NCBI GenBank assembly: GCA_025363755.1
Contig: JANYLQ010000029.1
Coordinates: forward strand, 1 to 64,000
DNA: 64,000 bases
Direction of reading: 5' to 3'
Source of the DNA: Hyphomicrobiales bacterium
GTDB taxonomy: Bacteria > Pseudomonadota > Alphaproteobacteria > Rhizobiales > Aestuariivirgaceae
In this document: in pieces, positions 27,030 through 35,255 of the stretch
Layout: every line of letters starts with the position of its first letter
Position numbering within the stretch: position 1 is the first letter of the stretch
Program-made: the position numbers and the translations under genes
The notes under the pieces: generated by a model
Database searches by the model: none
Told to the model about the DNA's origin: nothing
What the model saw: only the letters and a program-made list of their open reading frames with translations

Positions 27030-28577
27030 ATGCTGGTGGAAGCTGCTTTAGAAAATCCGAAAAATCGTCAAAATATACATTTTGATGAGCCGGTTGAACT
27101 TCTCAAACGCGCTGCTCCATCTCAGTTCGAAGAGTCATTGCCATCGGAATCAAATATTCCGTGGCAACGCGATATACTCGAAATTTTCTTGCGCAACCAA
27201 TTACAGTTGGCACCAGCCATGCCACTTTTAGCTTTGATGTTCGGTCTCACAGCAATGACATGGGTGCCCATGGTCACTGCGCTTTCTTGGCTTATTGCCG
27301 CCTTGGGCTGCAACGCGATCCAACTCTTTCTCTGCCAACTTTATTTCAAGCAACCTCGCGATGTTCACGAGCAACGTGATTGGATCGGAATGATTTCGGC
27401 ATCAGAGCTTTTGCAAGGTGCGTGCTGGATTATTCCACTATTTATATTTTGGCCCTTCTCAAACACCTTGCAAGGCGCGTTCATCATCTCTGCTATCATG
27501 GTCGTCAGTGCGGCGCGCTTTTTGTTGGTCAATAACTTTATGCCAGTCTTGATTGCGGGAACGTGTGTCATGACTATTGGCGTTGCTTACCGTTGTGCAT
27601 TTGAGGCCGGGCCAATCTATTATTCGCTTGCTGGACTAATTATAACGCTGGAAGTCTTCTTTCTGTTTATTGCGCGGCAATTGCAAGGCACAGCGCGCGA
27701 TATGATTATTTACCGCAATCAAAAAGATGTTTTGATCGCTGAGTTAAAACTTGAACGTGATCGTGCAGAAACCGAAAAGCTCAAAGCCGAAACGGCAAAT
27801 CGCGCCAAGTCGTCGTTCCTCGCCAATATGAGCCATGAACTGCGCACGCCACTCAATGCCATTCTCGGATTTTCAGAAATTTTAGAACGCGAATTGTTCG
27901 GGCCACTGCAGAACTCAACTTATAAAGACTATGCAGGTGACATTCATCATTCCGGTCAATATTTGCTTGGACTGATCAACGATATACTCGACATCTCTCG
28001 CATCGAAGCTGGTCGTCGTGATGTACGCGATGAACCATTCCATCTTTTAGAAGCCATGGAACATGCAGTTCATTTGACGGGGATATCGGCTGCTGAAAAA
28101 GATATTACTGTCCTGTTTGATGTGGATCAGGGCACGCCTAAACTCTTGTGTGATATTCGGGCGATCAATCAGGTGGCCATCAATTTGCTCACCAACGGTA
28201 TTAAATTTACGCCGGTGGGTGGCAGCGTTTCAATGTTTGCCAAGCGCACAGATCTCGGCACTGTTGAATTTCGCATCAAAGATAATGGCCCCGGAATTCC
28301 TGCAGAAGAAATAGCGCAATCGCTTTCGGCGTTCTCTCGTGGAAGTTTGGCAACCAAAAAAGCCATAGACGGCGCGGGCCTTGGGCTTTCCATCGTGAAA
28401 GGCATTATGGAATTGCATTGTGGAACCGTGGAAATCAAAAGCGAATTGGGAAGGGGCACTGAAGTCATTTGCACTTTCCCAGCAAAGCGTGTGCTTTCTG
28501 GCCCGCGTGGAGAAATCATGACGGGGCCGTCAATTCAATCAGACAGCCACCGCAAATTGATAGCTTTAACCGCCTAA
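27030..28577 (+). CDS. PleC/DivJ-type membrane sensor histidine kinase
   Basis: 515 residues. About 60 soluble residues come first, then six hydrophobic helices (about 62-215), a coiled linker, and HisKA with the phospho-acceptor H269 in NMSHELRTPLNAILGFSEIL. The next segment, ELFGPLQNSTYKDYAGDIHHSG, is the pattern shared by PleC, DivJ and PdhS kinases that act on the DivK/PleD cell-cycle regulators. The ATPase has N (INLLTNGIKFT), G1 (DNGPGIP) and G2 (GAGLGLSIVKG) boxes. No response regulator is adjacent. The 3' end shares 4 bp with cobT. Confidence 0.9.
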   Translation: MLVEAALENPKNRQNIHFDEPVELLKRAAPSQFEESLPSESNIPWQRDILEIFLRNQLQLAPAMPLLALMFGLTAMTWVPMVTALSWLIAALGCNAIQLFLCQLYFKQPRDVHEQRDWIGMISASELLQGACWIIPLFIFWPFSNTLQGAFIISAIMVVSAARFLLVNNFMPVLIAGTCVMTIGVAYRCAFEAGPIYYSLAGLIITLEVFFLFIARQLQGTARDMIIYRNQKDVLIAELKLERDRAETEKLKAETANRAKSSFLANMSHELRTPLNAILGFSEILERELFGPLQNSTYKDYAGDIHHSGQYLLGLINDILDISRIEAGRRDVRDEPFHLLEAMEHAVHLTGISAAEKDITVLFDVDQGTPKLLCDIRAINQVAINLLTNGIKFTPVGGSVSMFAKRTDLGTVEFRIKDNGPGIPAEEIAQSLSAFSRGSLATKKAIDGAGLGLSIVKGIMELHCGTVEIKSELGRGTEVICTFPAKRVLSGPRGEIMTGPSIQSDSHRKLIALTA

Positions 28578-29590
28578 TCTTTATTGGCAACGCCAGCGCT
28601 GGCAAAAGTTGCCATGTCGTTGTGGCAATTTACGGCAGCTTTCACGATGCCTGCCGCCAATGCCGCACCTGATGCTTCACCAAGGCGCATACCCAAATCA
28701 AGCAGTGGCACCTTGCCAATTTTTTCAAGCAACTTTCTATGCGCCGGTTCAGCAGAACAATGGGCCGCGAAGCAATGATCCAAAGCGTGGGGATCAAGTT
28801 TAAACAAAACAGCGGCGGCGGCAGTGGCCACATATCCATCAATCAGAACTGGAACACGTTCCATACGCGCTGCTAAAATGGCACCTGCCATGGCCGATAA
28901 TTCGCGCCCACCCAAGCGCCGCAACACCTCCAACGGATCGGATAAATGAGCTTTGTGCAGTTCTACTGCACGGCGGATTGCATCAGCCTTACGTTTCACA
29001 CCTTCGGTATCAACACCGGTTCCGGGGCCAACCCATTCTTCGGGTGTGCCACCAAACAAACCGTAAGCCAGGGCTGCCGCAATCGTCGTATTGCCAATGC
29101 CCATTTCACCGATGCAGAGTAAATCGCAACCGCCAGCAATGGCCTCCATGCCATAGGCAAAAGTGGCGGCGCAATCCTTCTCGCTCAGCGCTGCATCCTG
29201 GGTAATGTCGGCGGTGGGTTGTTCTAAAGCCAGTTCAAAAACTTTGAGGCCCAGATCAAAGGTTTTGCAGATTTGATTGACAGCTGCACCGCCGCTTTGA
29301 AAATTTGCCACCATCTGCGCTGTCACAGCCTGCGGATAGGCCGCCACACCTTGCGCCACCACACCATGATTGCCTGCAAATACTGCAACAACCGTGCGCT
29401 CCACGCGCGGCGGGTGACGGCCCTGCCACGTGCTCACCCATTCTGAAATATTTTCAAGCTTGCCCAGTGCGCCGGGTGGTTTGGTGAGCTGGGCTTCATG
29501 CGCCTTGGCGAGTTCAGCACTTTCTAAATCAGCTTTCGGCATGTTCTTGATCAAAGCGCGAATATCGTCAAACGGCAGTCCAGTCGTCAT
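28574..29590 (-). CDS. cobT: Nicotinate-nucleotide:dimethylbenzimidazole phosphoribosyltransferase CobT
   Basis: 338 residues from the ATG at 29590 (AAGGA lies upstream; a start at 29617 would add nine residues without family character). Signatures: TKPPGALGKLE near the N-terminus, FAGNHGV, GEMGIGNTT, and LGMRLGEASGAA holding the catalytic glutamate. It makes alpha-ribazole phosphate, the lower ligand precursor of B12. It is divergent from cobS across 138 bp, so the two genes that activate and attach the lower ligand sit together. No riboswitch is visible between them. Confidence 0.96.
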   Translation of the reverse strand: MTTGLPFDDIRALIKNMPKADLESAELAKAHEAQLTKPPGALGKLENISEWVSTWQGRHPPRVERTVVAVFAGNHGVVAQGVAAYPQAVTAQMVANFQSGGAAVNQICKTFDLGLKVFELALEQPTADITQDAALSEKDCAATFAYGMEAIAGGCDLLCIGEMGIGNTTIAAALAYGLFGGTPEEWVGPGTGVDTEGVKRKADAIRRAVELHKAHLSDPLEVLRRLGGRELSAMAGAILAARMERVPVLIDGYVATAAAAVLFKLDPHALDHCFAAHCSAEPAHRKLLEKIGKVPLLDLGMRLGEASGAALAAGIVKAAVNCHNDMATFASAGVANKD

Positions 29591-29728
29591 TTTAGAAAAT
29601 TTCCTTTTGGATGGCACCTCACAAGAATTTTCCCACGAGGTCGGTTTGGCCTGCTAGTGGTGAGAACTTACGAGCCAGTTTTTTCGTCTCTATCACTTCA
29701 TAATGCTAAGTCACGTTGAAAATTCGTC

Positions 29729-30538
29729 ATGAGCGACACTTTATCCAATAGACCCGAAAACACTGGTGGCTTTCGGCCATTTGCAGAAATTTTGGTCAGT
29801 TTACGGTTCTTAACGCGCGTGCCCATTCCCTTCATGCGCACGATTGATCCACCAAGCTTGGCGCAATCAATGCGCTTCTTTAGCTTTGCGGGCGCATTGA
29901 TTGGCGCTCTAAATGGGCTGTGTTTGGTCGCTTTCTACTGGTTGCATGTGCCGGCCATGATGGCAGCAATCCTCACTTGCGGCTTTGGCTTGGTCATCAC
30001 AGGCGCCTTGCACGAAGATGGTTTGGCAGATTGTGCTGATGGTTTGTTTGGCGGGCGTGACCAGCAGCAGCGCTTATTGATTATGAAAGACAGCCGCATC
30101 GGCACATATGGTGCTAGCGCATTGATGATTGCGCTCTTGTTGCGGCTTTCGGCTTACATGGCGCTCTTGGTTTTGCCTGGTTACATTGTGGTGTTAATTT
30201 TGAGTGCAGCTGGTGCATTTTCCCGCGCCATGGTGGTTGATATGATGTGGGCCACACGCCCTGCCCGAAGCGATGGTCTTTCCGTTTTGGCCGGCCGCCC
30301 CGGGCGCAACACCGCATTGTTTGCCATCCTCACCGCTGGCGCGTTCACCCTTTACGCCTGCGCCTTTGCGCGCACTGATGCTGGGATATTTGCGCTTGCG
30401 GCTGCCGGACTTTTAACCGCATTCGCAAGGCGCGTAGCACTGCGTTTGATTGGCGGCCAAACGGGTGATGTGTGCGGCGCCGTGCAGGTGATTGCCGAAC
30501 TCGGGATGCTGGTCGCCATTGTGGCAACCATTGGTTAA
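29729..30538 (+). CDS. cobS: Adenosylcobinamide-GDP ribazoletransferase (cobalamin synthase) CobS
   Basis: 269 residues, polytopic inner-membrane protein. The metal/substrate motif reads HEDGLADCADGLFGG (about residues 95-110), followed by MKDSRIGTYG. It joins adenosylcobinamide-GDP with alpha-ribazole in the last steps of B12 assembly. It is divergent from cobT. The following gene has its own ribosome site and an unrelated role. Confidence 0.96.
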   Translation: MSDTLSNRPENTGGFRPFAEILVSLRFLTRVPIPFMRTIDPPSLAQSMRFFSFAGALIGALNGLCLVAFYWLHVPAMMAAILTCGFGLVITGALHEDGLADCADGLFGGRDQQQRLLIMKDSRIGTYGASALMIALLLRLSAYMALLVLPGYIVVLILSAAGAFSRAMVVDMMWATRPARSDGLSVLAGRPGRNTALFAILTAGAFTLYACAFARTDAGIFALAAAGLLTAFARRVALRLIGGQTGDVCGAVQVIAELGMLVAIVATIG

Positions 30539-30621
30539 CCTTGTCTCTAATTTTAAACATTCTGTGAACCATTCTTGACCTGCATCAACACTATGGTTGC
30601 TTCACCAGTGTGGAGTTTGCG

Positions 30622-31104
30622 ATGCGTTTTTCTGGCCCTTTGCCGAGTTTGGTTTTATCAGCCTTGTTGTTTGGAAGCGCAGGCCTGCCAGGGTTTTCCG
30701 CAAGCCCGCCCGCCCAAGCGCCAGTGCAACTCATGGCAATGACCGAGCTTAAAGCAGGCAATGGCGGACATTACATTGTGACCGCTCACATTAATAAATC
30801 AGACGTTTCAGTCCTGGTCGACACCGGTGCAACGGTGGTCGCCCTGAGTTATGAAGACGCCGAAAAAATCGGCCTTCGCCCCCACACACTTGATTTTAAC
30901 GTGCCCGTCGCCACCGCCAATGGCATGGTCAAAGCGGCCCGCACTAAACTCGACACTGTTGAAATCGACATGGTGCATGTTGATGATGTTGACGCACTTG
31001 TTGCCCCTGAAGGAGCCATGACGGGCACCTTGCTGGGCATGAGCTTTCTCTCCAGGCTTTCAAGTTTCAAATCTGAAAATGGTGTTTTGACGTTGAAGAA
31101 TTGA
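30622..31104 (+). CDS. Retropepsin-like aspartic protease, TIGR02281 type
   Basis: 160 residues from the ATG at 30622 (TGGAG at 30611-30615); a GTG at 30610 is the alternative. It has an N-terminal signal or membrane anchor, then a single-domain clan AA protease with the catalytic VDTGATVVALS and the DVDALV...LLGMSFLSRL end typical of the family. It should work as a dimer in the periplasm. No substrate is known. Confidence 0.87.
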   Translation: MRFSGPLPSLVLSALLFGSAGLPGFSASPPAQAPVQLMAMTELKAGNGGHYIVTAHINKSDVSVLVDTGATVVALSYEDAEKIGLRPHTLDFNVPVATANGMVKAARTKLDTVEIDMVHVDDVDALVAPEGAMTGTLLGMSFLSRLSSFKSENGVLTLKN

Positions 31105-31171
31105 CGTTTGCTGGCCATAAGGCGGCGTACATTCTGCTTTTCATTTTGGACTATGCCTTAGATTTACATTC

Positions 31172-31411
31172 ATGGATGATTTTCGCTTTCCAGATATCGA
31201 AACACCTTGCGTCAAGGTTTGCGTGGTCGACCCCGAAACACAGTTTTGTATCGGCTGTGGCCGTACGCGTGATGAGATTGCAGGCTGGATCGGCATGGCA
31301 CCCGCAACACGACACCAGATCATCGAAACTCTACCCGAACGCATGGCAACCCTCACGCTACGCAAGCGACGGAAGGGTGGCAGGCAGGCCAGGCTTCCGG
31401 GGTTAAAATAA
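31172..31411 (+). CDS. DUF1289 small cysteine protein
   Basis: 79 residues with the DUF1289 core: [22 protein letters not shown] followed by EIAGW, four conserved cysteines that probably bind a metal or Fe-S cluster. The function is unknown. An overlapping longer frame at 31101-31406 is a shadow. A hairpin follows at 31416. Confidence 0.88.
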   Translation: MDDFRFPDIETPCVKVCVVDPETQFCIGCGRTRDEIAGWIGMAPATRHQIIETLPERMATLTLRKRRKGGRQARLPGLK

Positions 31412-31415
31412 ATTA

Positions 31416-31439
31416 CGGCGACGACATAGCGCGTCGCCG
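31416..31439. terminator. Hairpin between convergent DUF1289 and pstS genes
   Basis: An 8-bp perfect stem CGGCGACG/CGTCGCCG with an 8-base loop, lying in the 42-bp gap between two convergent genes. There is no strong T-run on either side, so it may act as a weak two-way terminator. Confidence 0.5.
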
Positions 31440-31453
31440 CAATCCCAAAATGC

Positions 31454-32491
31454 TTATTTCAGAAAATCGATATTCACCAGTGGCAAAGAATCAATTGTTG
31501 CAGCGGTCCATTCAGCATCGCAGGTCTTCAGGCCAACGAGACCTTTGTCCAAGAGATATCCGTCTTCACCAATAGCAGCCTTCGAGGTGAATTCGGTTAC
31601 GTATTCAATCATGCCTGGAACCATGCCAAGATGGTCTTTCTTCATGTAGAAATACAGAGGGCGTGATCCCTTGAAGTTGCCGAGAAGGATTGATTCGTTT
31701 GTTGGTTGGTCACCTTCGATTGAAGCGGCCTTGAGCTTGCCCTTGTTTTCCTCAAGGAAAGAATAACCGAAAATACCAAAGGCGTCCGGATTGGCTTCAA
31801 TTTTCTGGATGATCAAGTTATCATTTTCGCCAGCTTCAACATAAGCGCCGTCTGTGCGCATTGTCTTCCATACGGCGTCATAGGCAGCCACGTCCTTTGC
31901 AGCGAGTTCAACAAGGCTCGGGAACTCTTCTGTGCCTTTTTTGAGATAAAGTTCATGAAAGCTGTCGCGGGTGCCCGATGTAGGAGGAGGACCGAGCACT
32001 TCGATTTTTTTGGCAGGAAGCGCTGGATCGATTTCGCTCCACATTTTATATGGATTGTCGATGAGCTTGCCGTCCTTGTCAGGTACTTGCTTAGCAAGAG
32101 CCATGAAAATCTGCTTTCTGGTGAGATTGAGGTCAGGATTCTTTGCAGACATAGCGATTGTCAAACCGTCAAAACCGATTTTAAATTCTACAATATCTGT
32201 AACACCGTTCTGAGCGCAGGTCTCAAACTCAGCCTTCTTGATCTTGCGCGATGCATTCACAAAGTCAGGTGTGTCTTCGCCAATACCAGCACAAAATAAC
32301 TTTACGCCACCGCCTGTGCCTGTCGATTCGATAACTGGTGTTTTCATTCCGGTGTTTTTAGCAAAATGCTCGGCAGCAACCGTTGCAAAAGGGTAGACGG
32401 TGGATGAGCCGACGATGCGGATCTGATCGCGAGCGAGAGATGGAGAGGCAGCGAGGGCTAGTAGAGACGCGGCAAGCAAGAAGCATTTCAT
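31454..32491 (-). CDS. pstS: PstS-type periplasmic phosphate-binding protein
   Basis: 345 residues from the ATG at 32491 (AAGGAAA upstream). The longer frame from 32551 adds 20 residues ahead of the real Sec signal (MKCFLLAASLLALAASPSLA). The mature protein starts RDQIRIVGSSTVYPFATVAAEHFA, the PstS phosphate-loop pattern, and contains STGTGGGVKLFCAG and PPTSGTRDSFHEL. It is the solute receptor of a high-affinity phosphate ABC importer. pstCAB are not in the window, so this is either a detached gene or an accessory receptor. It lies 102 bp downstream of the porin gene with a strong hairpin between. Confidence 0.88.
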   Translation of the reverse strand: MKCFLLAASLLALAASPSLARDQIRIVGSSTVYPFATVAAEHFAKNTGMKTPVIESTGTGGGVKLFCAGIGEDTPDFVNASRKIKKAEFETCAQNGVTDIVEFKIGFDGLTIAMSAKNPDLNLTRKQIFMALAKQVPDKDGKLIDNPYKMWSEIDPALPAKKIEVLGPPPTSGTRDSFHELYLKKGTEEFPSLVELAAKDVAAYDAVWKTMRTDGAYVEAGENDNLIIQKIEANPDAFGIFGYSFLEENKGKLKAASIEGDQPTNESILLGNFKGSRPLYFYMKKDHLGMVPGMIEYVTEFTSKAAIGEDGYLLDKGLVGLKTCDAEWTAATIDSLPLVNIDFLK

Positions 32492-32538
32492 TCTGAAAAT
32501 TTCCTTTTTTGAGTTGAAGTTTTGAATTTTATTGATAC

Positions 32539-32571
32539 GCGAAGCCTGCAAAATAAAATTGCAGGCTTCGC
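32539..32571 (-). terminator. Strong hairpin between porin and pstS
   Basis: A perfect 13-bp stem (GCGAAGCCTGCAA and its complement) with the loop AATAAAA. It lies 22 bp after the porin stop and 47 bp before the pstS start, both genes on the minus strand. No T-run follows in the reading direction, so partial read-through or mRNA-end protection is as likely as full termination. Confidence 0.6.
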
Positions 32572-32593
32572 TATAGAACGTCGGGAAATATGA

Positions 32594-33802
32594 TTAGAAG
32601 GCATACCGAGCGACAATAGCTCCCGTAAGGCCGTCGCTGATGGCAGGCCTGCTGTCATCGACCCAATCACCCTCCAAACCGAGAGTTAAATACGTCATTG
32701 GCGAATAATAGATGCCGCCCACGGCCACCAGTTCTTCATGGTCACCCGAAGTACTATTTGGCGTATTGGGCATACCCGCAGGCGTATTGCTGATTTTCGT
32801 CCAACCGCCGCCAAAGCCAGCTCCGATCGTATCAGTGAGAGTCAATCCGAACGACCCAGACAATTTGACCGACTGCGTGCCGTTGTGAAGTTCACCATAT
32901 TGTGCGCCAAGACTGACGGGCACACCTTCAATGAAGTTGAGTTCAGTGCCTACACCGATCAGATATTTCACGCCGGTTTGCTGCGCGAGAGGCAAATTCG
33001 CTGCACCATCGTCGCCCCAATAACCGCCAGATGCTTCAAAACCAAGGACATCTCCGGCGTATACTGCTTTCGCGCTAACGCCCAGCGCATCGTCATCTGC
33101 GTTGAGACCCGCACCAATGCCGCGGGTTGCGTCATGAAAACGAACTTGAAGGGCAATTGGGCCGCTGGCATAGGCCAGACCTGCGAAAGCATTGTATGCA
33201 TCCCTGTCAAAGAAGCCGTTGCCCGCGTTTTCCGACCTGATACGACGGTTTTGAACAGTCCAAATGCGGCGTGTATTCTTGTCGATGCCGTTTTCGAGGC
33301 GTCCAGCATTGCTCCGACCCATTTCAAGCTTCATTGCATCAGCAAATTGCCAAAAGCCAATCAAGCCATCGTCTCTGAGGGCAAATGTTGCTGCGTTGGT
33401 CGAGCTTTCAGCAATATCCCACTTTGCTTGAATGGTTGCACCCACTTCACCAAGTGCAGACTGAACAGAGCCTTTAACGTTCACGCCACCTTCGACGTCA
33501 AAATCAGCTTTATCATCGCCGTTTGTCTTAACTTGGCTATAGATAAATCCGGTCTTGATATAGCCTGTTACTTTCAAATCAACGAAAGGTTCTTCTACGG
33601 TCGCAGGTGCATCTGCGCTATCTGCGGTCGGGCTAACACGGTAACCTCTTGGCACTTGCACCGATGTTTGGCTAACCGCATCGCGTGTGTTCAGCGCTGC
33701 AATCACTGATTTGAGATCTGCAAGTGCGTCAGCGTGAGCAAAAGTTGAAGCTGCCACTAGAGCGGCGGTTGCAAGTAGTCCAGTTTTAATTGTCTTCATC
33801 AT
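32594..33802 (-). CDS. Outer-membrane porin
   Basis: 402 residues with a Sec signal (cleavage near TFAHA/D). A short helical/linker N-terminus (ADLKSVIAAL) leads into a long run of amphipathic strands with aromatic girdles (VTGYIKTGFIYSQV, LEMGRSNAGRLENG, LGAQYGELHNG). The C-terminus ends in AIVARYAF, the terminal Phe required for outer-membrane insertion. The constriction region is rich in Asp and Arg. Its place next to pstS and Pho-box-like repeats suggests, but does not prove, phosphate or anion uptake. Confidence 0.82.
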   Translation of the reverse strand: MMKTIKTGLLATAALVAASTFAHADALADLKSVIAALNTRDAVSQTSVQVPRGYRVSPTADSADAPATVEEPFVDLKVTGYIKTGFIYSQVKTNGDDKADFDVEGGVNVKGSVQSALGEVGATIQAKWDIAESSTNAATFALRDDGLIGFWQFADAMKLEMGRSNAGRLENGIDKNTRRIWTVQNRRIRSENAGNGFFDRDAYNAFAGLAYASGPIALQVRFHDATRGIGAGLNADDDALGVSAKAVYAGDVLGFEASGGYWGDDGAANLPLAQQTGVKYLIGVGTELNFIEGVPVSLGAQYGELHNGTQSVKLSGSFGLTLTDTIGAGFGGGWTKISNTPAGMPNTPNSTSGDHEELVAVGGIYYSPMTYLTLGLEGDWVDDSRPAISDGLTGAIVARYAF

Positions 33803-33953
33803 CTTGTTTTAATCTCCCAAAAGGTTTGAGAGCCCCCGTCCCCTGAGTGAATAGGTGGCCATTCGCGGTCTTCGCGTAGCGCCTTATTTCCGGCAAAATT
33901 AACAATTTGTTAACAATTGCGTGACGGTTTTAGAATTTTAGTCCTTCATAAAA

Positions 33954-33984
33954 TTGTCACGATTCCGTTACGTGGCTCTGACAA
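33954..33984. promoter_or_regulatory. Pho-box-like 11-bp repeats between porin and Cys-rich protein genes
   Basis: On the plus strand TTGTCAC-gatt-CCGTTAC-gtgg-CTCTGAC gives three 7-base units at an exact 11-base period (5/7, 4/7 and 4/7 against CTGTCAT). The same span holds a perfect inverted repeat AATTGTCA (33952-33959) / TGACAATT (33979-33986). It could serve either flanking gene. Binding by PhoB is an inference from spacing and consensus. Confidence 0.4.
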
Positions 33985-34042
33985 TTAGCGGCGCGCTGGG
34001 TCAGATTTGGCTCGGGGGATCAAACTAATTGGAGAAATTTAA

Positions 34043-34381
34043 ATGAACATTCGTAACCTTGCGCTTGCAGCAGCGTGCCTCTTGTCCTTAACAGCAGCCG
34101 CTCAAGCTGCCTGTGTCATTCACTACAACCGCACCGCTTGCCCAGGCAAAGAAGCTGAGTCTTATTCCAAGTGCAGCGGCACCAAGGAATGTGATAAGGA
34201 AGATACATCGGCAACTTCAGTTGCTGCTTGCGAACAAGTTGTTGCAGCGGCCTGTGCAAACACACGCCTCACAATCACCAAATCCAAGGTCATCACTGGA
34301 AAGTTCAACGGCAAGGCGCTTCGCGGCGGTTCAAATTTCTGTGCGTCCAATCGTCCAGACTTTAATCAATGCGCAAAATAA
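34043..34381 (+). CDS. Small secreted cysteine-rich protein of unknown function
   Basis: 112 residues, with a clear Sec signal (AACLLSLTAAAQAA, cleaved before C24) and GGAGAAA in front of the ATG. The mature chain of about 90 residues holds eight cysteines, enough for four disulphides. Their spacing around CVIHYNRTACPGKEAESY, KC, EC, AACEQVVAAAC, FC and QC is irregular. I do not recognise the family. It is probably periplasmic or extracellular and needs oxidative folding. It lies between the porin and a second small secreted protein gene, in a region with Pho-box-like repeats. Confidence 0.75.
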   Translation: MNIRNLALAAACLLSLTAAAQAACVIHYNRTACPGKEAESYSKCSGTKECDKEDTSATSVAACEQVVAAACANTRLTITKSKVITGKFNGKALRGGSNFCASNRPDFNQCAK

Positions 34382-34397
34382 TAACTAATTCTGCAAA

Positions 34398-34437
34398 GAG
34401 CGGCGGGGGTTGGGCCACATTGGTTCGATCTCCGCTC
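34398..34437 (+). terminator. Possible weak hairpin after the Cys-rich protein gene
   Basis: GAGCGG and CCGCTC can pair across a 28-base loop just after the stop codon, with no T-run. This is weak evidence only. The rest of the gap to 34615 shows no open frame or other structure. Confidence 0.25.
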
Positions 34438-34615
34438 GCTATTGTCTAGATTCCCAAGCTGTCAGATCCAGTAAAATTGATTCAGCGCCATAACGGACAC
34501 GTCGCCCAACTGAGATTTCACCCAATATCTCCACATAAAAAGATGACTGAACTCAAATGCGTAATCTGAATTCAGCCCATGTTTCCTTTAGGGACATGCC
34601 ATAATCTGGATCAAT

Positions 34616-34801
34616 TTAGCCGTTCTTAAAGCCGGTATTGTCCGACATAAGCTTCAGATATTTCTCCAATTGCTTAGTGATCAGCATCTGCTCCTTGATC
34701 ATCTTCATCATTTTCACCATTTGAGTGTGCATCGAGTCTTTTGCATAAACAGGGCCAGACAATAGTGCGATGGCGGCAATAGCAACAATCAGTTTCTTCA
34801 T
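34616..34801 (-). CDS. Small secreted methionine-rich peptide of unknown function
   Basis: 61 residues from the ATG at 34801, preceded by TTTTGGAGATAAGA; the in-frame extension to 34876 lies ahead of the signal peptide and is not used. After the signal (KKLIVAIAAIALLSGPVYA) the mature peptide of about 42 residues carries seven methionines (DSMHTQMVKMMKMIKEQM and a later LMSD). It looks like one long amphipathic helix. It may bind metal or sit at a membrane, but I recognise no family. A four-unit Pho-box-like repeat lies about 140 bp upstream. Confidence 0.65.
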   Translation of the reverse strand: MKKLIVAIAAIALLSGPVYAKDSMHTQMVKMMKMIKEQMLITKQLEKYLKLMSDNTGFKNG

Positions 34802-35255
34802 TCTTATCTCCAAAAATTTATCCCGATGATTTTGAATTTCAGAGGTAACCGGGCCAGTATCCTCGCGACTAATCATCGTTGATTCAGATACAGAAAAGAA
34901 ATGCCTTCTTGTTATCGATTGCCTTCAAAACAGCGTAACACTTGACAATTCGATGACGGTTCAGTGTCATCTCGATGACATTTCGGCCGCGAAACCGTAG
35001 AATAAATTAATTCTGTACGCTGACTAATCTGAGATTGTTTCCACAAACTAACAGCAACCCCAACGTCGTCTTCGGTCAGCTTGCAAGACTTGTTGGCGAA
35101 GGTTTAAACCCAATTGTGGAGACTACCCATATCTAGCAGGCCCACCGTACGCTGTCAAGTCTTTATTTCAAAAAATATGAATTTATTTTTTATACATTTA
35201 ACTTCAAGCACTTATAATTTCGGTGACACTCCACTTTATTATTGCAGTGTTGTCT
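34802..35255. other. Non-coding gap between the small secreted peptide gene and dusA
   Basis: A 454-bp stretch without a credible gene. It contains the Pho-box repeat at 34942-34981 and an A/T-rich section near 35160-35230. A 60-residue frame at 35114-35296 runs into dusA antisense and has no ribosome site or family character. Confidence 0.6.
34942..34981 (-). promoter_or_regulatory. Four-unit Pho-box-like array
   Basis: Read on the minus strand, four 7-base units follow at an exact 11-base period: ATGTCAT, ATGACAC, CCGTCAT, TTGTCAA, with 4-base spacers. Against CTGTCAT they score 6, 4, 6 and 5 of 7. Tandem 7+4 arrays are the known form of PhoB sites. It faces the small methionine-rich peptide gene. 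The core TGTCATC-TC-GATGACA is also a near-perfect palindrome, so another dimeric regulator is possible. Confidence 0.6.

Noticed and set aside
29591-29728. Possible B12 riboswitch between cobT and cobS
   Set aside because: The 138 bp lack all core boxes (GGGAA, CCACTG, AGTCAG-type) that are present before bluB.
32738-33709. A 323-residue open frame on the plus strand across the porin gene
   Set aside because: It is fully antisense to the porin, has a Cys/Ile/Arg-rich composition without family motifs, and no ribosome site; the porin has a signal peptide and terminal Phe.
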